Source: Micractinium sp. NFX-FRZ (taxonomy: Eukaryota > Chlorophyta > Trebouxiophyceae > Chlorellales > Chlorellaceae). Taken from it: DNA of 64,000 nt. The translations under genes and the position numbers were made by a program. The DNA lies in the NCBI GenBank assembly GCA_029339195.1, contig JAPTJF010000144.1, positions 1-64,000 on the forward strand, in the 5' to 3' direction. The notes under the pieces were generated by a model. That model was not told the origin of the DNA. It worked only from the letters and a program-made list of their open reading frames with translations, and ran no database searches. This document shows, piece after piece, positions 47,000 through 58,200 of this stretch; the first letter of the stretch is position 1; the number at the start of each line of letters is the position of its first letter.

Positions 47000-49900
47000 C
47001 TACGCCGGCAGCGCTGCCGGGGGCGCCTGCACGTTGGCTGTCTCCAGCACAGCCGTCTGCAGCACCACCACGGCCTTGGAGTTGACTTGGTAGGTGCTGG
47101 ACCTGCGGGGGGGAGGGTGAGGGGGTCAGGGAGGGAGAGGCGAGGGATGGGGAGGGAGTCACGGCAGCGACGGGCAAAGTAAGGTGCAAGCGCACACTCT
47201 TGACAGCGATAAGCAGCGCACAGCTATCCCCTTGTGAAGCACGCATGCAAGTGTACCCTGTGCTGACGCGCAGCGAACCCTGGTGTGTGAGGCACACACA
47301 CACACCTGATGGGCGTGCCTCCCTCAATGTACGCGTCGTCCGGTACCGGCAGCGAGGTGTCCACAATGCGCTCCCACACACGCCCCGGCTGCAGCGGTCA
47401 GGGCAGGGCATGGGAGGGCATGCATGTAGGGATGGCCGGAGACAGGGCATGGCAGGCGGCACACACGAGTCGACCCCAGGGATGTGACCAGAGTCACTGC
47501 GCACTGCACGTGTGCCCGGCAGCAGCCTTCCAGCACATGAGCAGGCAGGCAGGGCGGGCACAGCATGCATCCCCAAGAGGCTGTGGCCCCCTTACCGGCG
47601 GCGTGGGCAGAGAGGCGGGCACGATGTGCGGGTGGGGGTTGATGCCGATATACACGCACTGCCCGTCGGTGCCACGCACTGCAAACACAGGTGGCGGGCG
47701 GGCACACGGGGGGAAGAGGGTGAGGGCTGGCGTTAAGCACTGCATGGTAGGGCGCCCGCGCCACACACAGCAGCGCACATGCCAGACGCAAGTTTCCTGC
47801 CCTGCCGCAGGCAGCTGCAAGAGCTGCGGTGTGTGCGCTCTTTACGGCCGTGGCATGCGGTGCTAGCCTTGAGAGGCACAGCACAGCACAGCACAGCAGG
47901 TGCGCAAGGAGCCCTGTGGAACCTGGCAACAAAATGGCGCCCACCCTACCTGAGAAGGCCAGGTAGTTGGTGCTGCGCTGCCCGGCCGCTGCCGCGTCTG
48001 CCGCCAGATCTGCAGGGGGCAGCAGGATGCACGAGGTGAGGGCGACGCCCGGAGCAGGCTATTGTTTTTGCCTAAAGTCCTGGAGGTGGCATGCACCTCA
48101 CCTTACCCACATCCCCGGTAGGCACGCACCGCCACGGCTCTGCCCACCCTTGGCGCCTCCTCCCATCCCCACGCTTCCTGTTAGGCCTTTGCCCCCCGAA
48201 CCTCTGCACTTCCCCACACATATACACCCGCCTCCAGGATTAGCCCCACCAAGGCACTGAACGCCACTTTGAAACTTCCCTACTTCCCATCCTGCCCCGC
48301 CCCCCGTCCCCTACACATGCACACACAAATTTGCACTCGTACACACGCACCCACCCAGCCACGCACCCGCCCTCTCCCCTCTCCCACCCGCACGCACCCG
48401 CCTCCCAGATTGGCTCCACCATCGCATCGGTGGCCGAGTGCCAGCGGATGTCGCGCGGCGAGTTGAAGAGCGGCGGCAGCAGCAGCGGCGCCAGGCGGCG
48501 GCGCAGCCGAATCACCACCCCGACAAAGTGGGCCATCGCCAGGTCAGCCACGGCGTCCTGCCACGTGTGAGTTGGGGGGTAAGGGGGAGGAGAGATCACC
48601 GGGGTGAGGGGAAGCCAGTGAGTGCAGCAGGGCAGGCGGCAGGGGGTGGTCAGGAGGAGGCATGTGCCCACAGAGTGAGGCATGGCCAGGACCGCGAGAG
48701 GGCGGGCGTGAAGCAACATCTAAGGCAGCAGAAGCGGGCTGCTGTAGGCACGTGTGCTCGCTCTCCCTGCCAGTCCTGTAGACTTTCTGGACTGGACTAA
48801 CAGCTGCCCTCACACACACCTGCGTGACGATAGGCACGCCCAGGGACAGCACCGCCAGCGCCAGAAGCGACTTGGCAACGGTGGCGCCCGTGGGCGGCAG
48901 CCCCTGCAGGCCCATGCCGTACGCTGCCTCTGCTGCTCCGGCGGCGGCTGCCAGCTCAGCGGCCTCCGCTGCCAGCTCAGCAAGCGACTGCCGGCCCAGC
49001 ACAGTGATGCTGTTCATGCCGAAAGCGGGGCGCCGACCTGGGCAGGGAGCGGGGGAGGGGGCAGTTGGAGATGGCAGGGGGAGGGGGCAGCGAGGGGGCG
49101 GGTAGCGATCGGGCCTCGAGCTCTCGCTAGTGTGCCATCTGGCCACATCCTTGTTCCTGCCCGGTTTGCCAGCCTGGCAGCTCTGCCCGCGCTCCCGTTG
49201 CCCGGCCTCACCTGGCAGCCCCACATTTCAGTTTGAGTCAAACACAGCGCACTGGCAGGTGCCTTGACCGCTCTCATACGATCCCTCTGACAACCCAGTT
49301 CCCTGCCCAGCGTCCCTGTCCGTCCCACCCCCTGCCCCCCTGGCCCCCTCACCTATTGCCAGGTCGCCGGGCAGACCGACATCCCAGTCGGAATCAAAGA
49401 CAGCGGCGCTCCCCATCAGGCGGCCCGCCACCCTGGTCAGCAGCCCAGGCGTGCCTGCAACAGTGGCAGGATGCAGCGGCCATGCGCATGTCAGAGCACT
49501 GAAGAACTTGGATTATAGAGTGCAGGTCCTTTGGAACTGATGGTGCGTGGCAAGGACGTGTTGTACACCCCGTGGCGGAGCACAAGACCAGCGCCACCCC
49601 TCCCTCCCTGCCCTCGCTCACCATCAGCCAGGCGGGCCGCAGCCCCTCAGGCTCACACAATTTGATCAACAGTTCCTACAGTTTAACACCCCTCCCTCCC
49701 TGCCCCCCGCTCACCCTCCGCCAGGTAAGCCACCAGGTCGGCCCCAAAGCCCGTGTTGCGCTGCTGCCACAGCCCCCAGTGAGGGAAGCCGCGCACGCCG
49801 CCCCTGCGCAAGGGCGGAGGACATGGCAAGCAGGGGCGCAAAGGAATGACGGCGCCAAACCACGATGGAGGGAGGGTCAGAGCATGCACAAGCGCTGCCC

Positions 49901-52900
49901 TCAGTTGAGCGGGATGCGACACCCTCGGGCCCTTCAGCCACGACTTGTTGCTCCCCAGCCGCCCAGCCCGAGCCCCCTCTCCCACCTGGGCAGCAGCGAG
50001 TCGTTGGAGGGCAGGGCCACCAACTTGAGGGGGCGCAGCAGGGGGTCATGGCAGATGGCGTCGGCCAGGGGGGGAGCATCCAGCACAGTGCCCTCCCGGT
50101 CTGCAGGCAGGCAGCAGCAGCAGCAGGGGTGGCGGTGGCATTAGGGCAGGGAGGCAAGGGGGGAATGGGGGCGTGCCTGCCTGAATGGGTGCAGGATTGC
50201 GGGAGGCTGATCCCTCCCTCCCAGTCGCACTAAGTCCCCCCCCGCCTCACCCTGCACCAGGTTCTCTGCGTTGATGAAGCAGAAGCCATCCACACCCTCC
50301 TGCACACAGCCAGGCAGAGGAGAGCGGGAGGGCAGGCAGGTGGGGGAGGTGAGTGGGTCAGGCAGGCAGGCAGCCCGGGAGAAAACGTGGCATGGCACTT
50401 GCGTGAGGGGCAACGCCACACAGGCTTGCGATTCCTCATGAGGGCAGCCTGCCCAGCAGCGCAGGCAGCACCGAGGAGGCGCGCTGGACAGCTGCGCCAA
50501 AGGTGGGGCAGCCACACAACCGAGCAGCGGGGGCACTTAGGGCAGCAGGCCCCTTCACTCCCTCACCCCTGCCCAGTGGCGCAGCACGCTCAGCAGGTAC
50601 TCCCGAGTGGAGGCGTCCCCGCAGTTGAGCACCTGGCACGGTGTAAAGGGAGAGGGGGCAGGCATGACGGACTGAGCAAGTGGGTGGGCGTGGAGGCGCC
50701 CCACAGTCAGTTGTGCACTTGGCGGGGGGAAGGCCTCGTTCGCCCTCCTCTCTTCCCCCACCCACCCTGTTGCTGCGGCAGTCCGTGGGACATCGTCCAT
50801 GCACCTCACCTCACTTGCGCACCCTCCCAACTAACACACCTCCTCCCACATTGCCCCCGGCCCCACCCACCCACCCCGTTGCTGCGGTAGTAGGAGGCGT
50901 AATCCAGGCCGCGCAGCGACAGCGGGTTGGGGTGCGCATCCGTCCCCTCTGCCGTGAATGTCAGCTCGACCTGCAGGGGATGAGAGGCACACATGTTGTG
51001 GATGCAGGTGGAGTGTACCAGTGCAACTGCGTGTTCCCCAGGTATTGATGTTGTCCCCCGAAGAGCCAGCAGAGACGACAAGGCAGTGGAACAGAACATC
51101 ACTCTGCTCACCGCGCCACCTTCTGACCTCCTCCTGCCCCACCCCGGCCCACCTCCTCAACCGCAGGTGCACTCTCCTGCCCTGCCCCCTGTAGCGCTCA
51201 CCATGAGCAGCACCTCGATGCCCGCAGCGTGCAGCTGCGACACCATGCGCCGGAACTCGGCTGCCGCCGTGATGCTGCTGCTGCTGTCGGCCGCCAGCGA
51301 GGGGTCCGCCGCCATGAAGTGCACCGCAGCGCGTGACAGCAGGCCGATGCCTGCAGCCCGGGAGGTGGGGAGCCGGATGGCAGGCGGCTGTTGCTTGCTT
51401 GTGTAGCAGGGGGTGGGGGGGATTGCAACACAGCAGGCCCCAGCAAGGGCTGGCCCTCAATCAAGCCCCGCAGGCCCTCGCAGCAGGCACAGCAGCAGCA
51501 GCACCACCAGCACTTCGTCCTCACCCTTGGCTGTTGCGTAGCAGGGCGTGATGACAACTGAGTTCGCCCCCACCGCCTTGATGTGCGCCACGCGCTCCGC
51601 CACGCCCAGGTACGTCCCAGGGTGCTGCACCCCCTTGCCTGCAGCGCCAGCGGCAGGGGCGGGAAAGCAGGAAAGTGGGGTGGTGCTGCTGCTGGTGGCG
51701 GTGGTGGTGGGAGTGCATGTTTCCCAGGGACAGGAGGCAGCTCACTGAGCTCAAGGCACTCCACCTCCTCCACCCATTCAACCACCCACCCGCCCTGGGC
51801 GCAAGGCCCCCCGCAAATCTCTTCGCACCCCCTCCCTCACCCACCCGCCCACCCACCCTGCGCAAACGTGCGCACATCCAGCTCCATCAGGCGCAGCTCC
51901 TCCAGCGCCAGGTCCGGCCCCGCCACAAACTCCTGCCCCGCCGCCAGCTGCTCCTGCGCCGCCGCCGACTGCTGCCACGCCAGCTCGGCGGCCAGCCCAT
52001 CCAGGCTGCTGAGGGCGGCCACCTTGGTGCCGTCGGGGAGCTCCACATTGGGCAGCGGGAGCGGGGAGCCTTCGGTGGCGGCGGCAGCGGGGAAATAGCG
52101 GAGGGAGGGGCAGTGGGGGTCCAGCAGGAGCTGGTCTGCAGGCAGGAGGGCAAGGGGGAGGCAGGAGGGAGGAGAAGGGGATTGGTGAATGGATGCCGGG
52201 GGAGGCGGCGGGGGCAAGGGGGAATGGCCAGCAGGGCAGCTAATGTGTCATGTACAGATGTAGAAGTTGCATGCAAATGTACGCCATAACACACATGCAG
52301 AGCAGCTGCCAGCTGCTGACAGCATAGGCAGGCAGCAGGCAGGCAAGTGGGCACAGGGAAGCGCGCCGCACAGCAGGTTAATGCGGGGGCCTGCCTTGCA
52401 GGGTGTCTTCAGAACATGCCCGCTGCCTCACTCACATGGCTGCACGCGGCTGCCCGACTCCCATGACACGTCCCCCTCCACCCTCCAGCCGTAGCACAGC
52501 CCCTCCAGGTTGTGCAGCCCCTCCACTGCACAGCACACAAAAGTGGAAAGGCACGGGAGGTAAGTAAACATGCAGTGAGACTGAGCCAGTGCAGTGCACG
52601 GTTTCAATCACTTCCAACACAGAAGTGTCGAGGCGTTTATTCGTCGCATAGAGGTTGGTGCAGCCCCTTCCACTGCACAGCAGCTGGGCTGGCAAGCAGG
52701 TACATGCTGCCCACTGTGCACGCTGCATGGCATTACACTGCACTGCGCTGGCGCCACCCGCACACCTGTCACGCGCCCACACCTCACCCACCCCCCTGCC
52801 GCTCATGCCACGCACACCTCTCCTGTGCTTGCCCGCACACCCCAGCTGTGCCTGCCCTGTGGCCCCACTGGCCCTACCATGCCTGGCAGCGAGGGCACCC

Positions 52901-54768
52901 TCCCTACCTGTGATGTGCCACAGCTCGCCCGTGCGGTTGAGCACCGGGTCCAGCACCAACTCCAGCATGCCCCACTCCTGCCCCGCCTCCTCCGCCGGCC
53001 GCATCAGCACCAGGCACACCCGCTCGACGCCGCGGCAGCGCACGGCAAAGTTGACGGGGCGGTACTGCTCGTGCATGGCGCCGGGGGCCGTGTCCACCAC
53101 GCCGCGTCCCGCCTTGCGGCGCTTGCCGCCCGTCGCGCCCGCCGCCTGCTGCTGGTTGGGTGCTTGCGCTGGCGGCGCCGGCGGCTGCGCCAGCAGCAGC
53201 GGGCCCTGCCGCGCGCTGCTGCCGCTGCTGCAGCCGACGAGCGCTGAGAAGTGTCGGCCGCGCAGAGGGGTGACAAAGTGGGGGCGCACCACGCCGGTGG
53301 CGGTGCTGCTGCCGCCCACGGGGGGCTCCACTCTCACCACAAAAGCCAGGGTGAGGGGTGCCAGGGCGGCAAGCACGCTGAGGGTGACGCTCCAGCTGGT
53401 GCCGTCGGCGGCTGCCACCATGGCACTCTTCATGGCTCCGGAGCGCTCGTCCTTGGTGCTGCCAGGCGGTACCATCTCTGCTGGGTGCTGCCAGAGGTGT
53501 GGGGAAGAACGGTAGACGCCCCTGCAGCCAGCGTGGCCAGGCAAACAAGCCAGCAGGGTGGGTGAGGCGCCAGGCAAGCAAGCGTGCTCGAGGTGCAAGC
53601 GGCAGCTGGGGAGCACACCTGCAGGCTGCCAGGTAGCGTCTGTTCCCTTCCCACCACGCCTCACCCACCGCCCTTCCCACACCCACGCCTCCTCAGGTCT
53701 AGATCACAAGTTTGGGTGTCATGAAACAAGCTTATCAGCACCCCCAGCACACACACGCGCCAGCTCACCAGTGCAGCTGCACCTGCGACCCGGGGGGGAC
53801 GCCCCTGCCGCCGACCATCAAGCTGCTGTCAAACACGATGACGAGCTGGTGGGGCTCGCCGCCGGCGCCAGGCCCCTGCTGCAGCACCTTGACCTGCATT
53901 TGGATTGAAGGCAAGGGCAAGGAGGGAGCAGGGGTTGTTCCAAGGCATGTGCAAGGTAGGGTCAGGCTGCAGGCAGCAGGGGTAGGCTGCACACATCCGC
54001 TGCTGGGTGACTGGCATCAAGGTGTGGGCTTGGCGAGCCAAGCAACCTCAACAACGATCTTGGGAAGAGCAAACAAGGATGCTCGCGTTTAGTAGCCCAC
54101 TACAAGGCAGTAGTGTAGCCTCAGCATGCAAAGGGGGGCGACTCACTCACCAGTTCGCCGCCCTTGCAAGGCCAGCTGCCGGTCGCCACAGCTCTGCTGA
54201 CTTCCGGAGCGGCGGCGGCCGCCGGTGCTGCTGCCATCATCTTTGCTGGAGCGGCGGCCGGCGCTGCTGCTGCCGCTTTGGACGGAGCGGCGGCAGCCGA
54301 TGCTGCTGCCGGCGCTCCAGCTGGAGCAGCAGCCGCTGCTTTGGCTTTTGGTGCTGGCGCGGCACCGACCGCCGCTGCCGCTCCGGCCGGAGCAGCAGCC
54401 GCCGCTCCAGCCGCTGCTCCAGCCGCTGCTGGTGCCGCCGGTTCACCTGCCACTGCGGCAGCCTCGGATGCCGCTCCGCTCGCTGGTGGACCCGCCAGTT
54501 CACCTGCAGCCGTGGCAGCACCGGCCGCCTCTCCGGCCGGTGCGGGCGCCGCCGGTGCACCTGCTGCCGCCGGTTTGGCACGCCGCTTCGGGGGCTGTGT
54601 GGTGCCCTCCGCCTGGTAGGCCGCCAATCTCTGCGCCCTGCGTGTGCCCACGGCCCCCCGCAGGTGCGCATATCGGGTCTGGCCGTGACCTGGTGTAGCT
54701 GGCGTGCTGGCCCGGCTGGCCAGCACCCTTCCTAAGACATGATCGGAAGTGGCGATCGCCGTCCTCAT
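47000..54768 (-). CDS. ISA2: Isoamylase 2 (ISA2), non-catalytic debranching subunit
   Basis: Nineteen exons (first 54768-54151, last 47102-47000) sum to 3213 bases, 1070 residues, all phases agreeing. An Arg/Ala-rich transit-like N-terminus and a long Ala/Pro linker precede a CBM48-like start (QLHWGVYRSSPHLWQHP). Then come GLCYGWRVEGDVSWESG and LLLDPHCPSL, typical of isoamylase. The barrel follows: HPGTYLGVAERVAHIKAVGA, GIEVLLMVELTFTAEGTD, YYRSNGVLNCGD, DGFCFINAENLVQ. In active isoamylases the first and last of these read D-x-x-x-N-H and DGFRFD; here the histidine-asparagine pair and the nucleophile aspartate are gone. That is the ISA2 pattern, a plastid subunit that scaffolds ISA1 in starch debranching. 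ISA2 identity rests on these substitutions; the linker is unusually long. Confidence 0.9.
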
Positions 54769-55220
54769 GCTGCCTGGCGCCGGATAGGCGCACAAGGCAC
54801 TGGGTGCAAAACGTGCACGCGATGGCGCTGCACAGGCGCTGGTGGAAGGGCACGGATGAATTGCGCAAGACCCTCAATAAATTGATGGGTCAAGCTTGCA
54901 AGATGCAGCACGATTCTCTTGTGACGGGTTGCCGCCAGCGTGGCGGCCGCCACCCGCCAGCAGCAGGCCGGCAGTGCTCTGTGAAGCCTGCCCTCTCGTG
55001 ATATACACGGTCACCTACTTACAACAGCTGAGGAAGCAGAAATGAGCGTCAGAATGAAGCAGGGCGAAGAAGCAAGGACCAGACAAGCAGAGAGAGCATG
55101 GTACAGGGACAGGGGGTAGGTGTACAGCGGCAGGCGACGGCCAGGCAAACAAACGATGGACAGCTCGCGCTGAGGCTGGCCGCCGTGCACACGACAGCGC
55201 AGCACAGCACACTGCCGTCG
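54769..55220. other. Intergenic, NMD3 to ISA2 (both minus)
   Basis: Contains the ISA2 promoter and the NMD3 3' flank. No gene seen. Confidence 0.5.
55019..55023 (-). promoter_or_regulatory. Putative poly(A) signal of NMD3
   Basis: TGTAA on the minus strand about 200 bases past the NMD3 stop. Confidence 0.45.
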
Positions 55221-58200
55221 TCACTCCATCATGTCTGCCCCGCCCTCCGACTCCCCGTCTCCATCCTCCTCTGCATCAGCAGCAAGGGAGGGCATGGGGT
55301 CTGTGAGATGCACGCACAGGCGCCCGCAGGCCTTGGCAGGCATGCCTGTGCATGGGAAGAGGTCCCATGATGCCGGTGGGCGGGCATCCAGTGGGCCTGC
55401 ATGCTGGCTCAGCATACCCTTCTGCAAGCGGCGCCTCCAGACAAGCCAGGCAAGCAAGCCGACAGGTGCGTCAGAATCGCACTCCCGCGCCACTGCTCCC
55501 GCCCGCTTTACTAGCTCCCGAGCCCCCAGCCTGCTTCTCCAGCAACCCCTCCGGCGCAACAGCTAGACCAACAAACCGAATCAGTGCAAACTACCGTTCC
55601 CCCGCCCCCAAACAGGAGGCCCCCGCGCACCCTCCAGCCCCAGCGCCGGCAGGTGCTCCAGCAAACGCTCTATGGCCCCACAGCTCGGCTGCAACAGCAA
55701 ACCACCCAGACAGGGGTCCCCCGCTCACCCTCCAGCCCCAGCGCCGCCAGGTCCTCCAGCAGCTCCTCCAGCGGCACCTGGGGAACATCATCACCCTCAT
55801 CCTCATCTGCGGGGCAGGCAGGCAGGGGAGGGGGGAGGGAGAAGGAGAGGGAGAGGGAGGGGAGGCATGAGAAACCAGGTCAGCAGGAGCAAGCGGAGGC
55901 CTCTTGGGCCCCAAGGCAGGCATGTAGAGACAGGGGGCGCTGGGCAAGGGCGGCGCGGACGAGCATGGAGGGTGTGCAGTGGGTGCCTCTGGCCTGGGAA
56001 TAGCGCCTCCTGCAGGCTGGGATTGGAGGCAGCACCCCACCTGTGTCTGGCATGCACTGTTGCCACGCCGCCACTGCAGCGGCCCAAACCGCAGTAGACT
56101 GGGCTACTAACACTTGACGCACCCACCCCCAGCCGCCCACCTGTCTCTGCCATGGCTTGCTGCCGCGCCGCCGCCGCCGCCGCCAGGGCCGCCGGGTCGA
56201 CGTTGGGGTCTCGGTAGATGGCCACGCGGGAGCGCATGTCGGGGTCCTCCTCCAGCTCCTGTGCAGAGGAGGCACGGTGTGACAAGGTGGCAAGGGAGGG
56301 TCAGGATCTGGAGTAAAGGTTGGGGCCCCGGTGCAAAGCCATGTGTGAACCATGCCTGGATATGCCTTTTGCACCTGGACTGCAGGAACACACGGGGATG
56401 ACTAGGCAAAGAAGACGTCAAGTACACGTCGGGGTTATGGTGCAGTGGTGGGAGAAGATGTTGAAGAAGAGGGTGCCATGTTGAGCGGGGTGCAGTGAGG
56501 AAGGAGAGTGCCACGAGACATAGGGGCGGTGTGGGGGGTGGGTGGGGTGGGTGGAGAATGTCAGATGCCTGCGTACCACGGGCCGCTCAGGGAGGCGACT
56601 GCCCGTGGTTTATAAGGGCTCTCGTGCTGCTGTGGGCTCCGTTAAATACAGGCGGCTCAGGGCGCTGGAGGCGCTAGCCGGCTGGGAGTGTAGTGCCCGT
56701 GTGCAGGGGGGTGCATGGTGCGCCAAAGCTAGCTGCAGGGGTGCCGCAGCACGTGCCAGCTGTAAACACGCCCATCCTCTTCGTTCCACGCATCTTGCCT
56801 CAACCCTCCCTGCCCCACTGCTCCTGCCTTGCCCATTGCCACCAGCCTGCTCTGGAGGAAGCGCTGCATGTCGGCCTGCTCCTGCTGTGCCCACTGCCAC
56901 CCACCCGCTCCTGACCTGCGGGTAACCCCCGGCAGAGCCCACCCGCCCACCTGCAGGAAGGCTGTATGCAGGCCTGCTCCTGCCACTCACATCCACCAAT
57001 ACTACCCATCCACTCATCTCGCTGAGCACAACACAGCCGAAACTGGACTGCCCAAGCCCACCAGCCCAGCCCACCTGCAGGAAGCGCTCCATGTCTGCCT
57101 GCTCCTGCTCCGCCACCGACAGGCCGCGCCCGCGCTGCGGCGCCGCCGCCGCCTCCTCCTCCCCAATGTCCATCGCCAGCCGCTTGAGCTTCCAGGGCCG
57201 CTGCTGGTCGCCGCGCTGGCGCCGCCGCCGCCGCCGGTCCTCGTACGACTTGCGCACCAGAATGGCGTCCGGCAGCGTCAGGCCCTGGGGTACGATCATA
57301 TGGGGTGGGTGGGTGGGTGGGTGGGTGGGTGGGTGGGTTAGGGGGCAGCGTGCACACATGCGTGTGGGGGGAGGAAGCAGAGGTGCGCTAGTAAGCTTCC
57401 ATGACGCTCTTCTCACCCCGCCCGCCGCCGCTACAACTCCGCCCCCAGCCACGACCGCCGTGCCCCGCCCCCACCTTGTGCAAAGCCTTGTCCAGGTCCA
57501 GGTCCACCAGGTTTGCGTTGGCCACGTCATACCTGCACAGCACAGCGGGCACAGCAGGCGCATCACAGCAGGCACAGGGCAGGTGAACACAGGCACGAGA
57601 AGCCGCAACGGCACGTGCAAGGTGCTGCAGCACAACAGGCCGCTGCCAGAGCCCAATGTTCCCTCGCTTTGCCCCTCCGCTCGAGCATCACACACTTCCA
57701 AAACCGCCCCCGCCCCCGCCGCTTCCCCTGGGCTCACCCCATGGCGGTGTCCCCCGGGTGCAGCAGGTGCCCCAGGTGCGTCTTGGCAAAGAAGGTGTGG
57801 TCGTTGGAGCCAAAGTCGGCGGCGCGCGCCAGCTCGCACTGCGCCAGCGCGTACTGCCGGCTGCCGGTGCTGAAGCCGCCTGAGAGACGCAGGAGGGGCG
57901 TGGGGGGTCGGGGTGGGGTGGGGTTACGGGGCGGGTGGTGAGGGACAGCACAGGCATGCACTGCGTGGGGTGCTGGTGAGGGCCGAGTGTCACTCACTAG
58001 GAACAGAAGCTCTCTCTCTCACCCACACATGTTCCTCCTCTCAGTTGACTAGCACGGTCATACAGCAGGCGCTCACTCACCCTGCGGTACCGCAGCCTCT
58101 GTATCCAGGACATAGAACTCGCTGAGCTGGCGGCTGCTCATCATCGCCCGCAGCGGGTAGCGCCAGTACGCGCCCGCCTCCAGGGTCGCTGCAGGGGTGC

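Noticed and set aside
54164..54619. 151-codon plus-strand Ala-rich frame
   Set aside because: Antisense of the Ala/Pro linker of ISA2; palindromic GC-rich codons make both strands read as alanine-rich.
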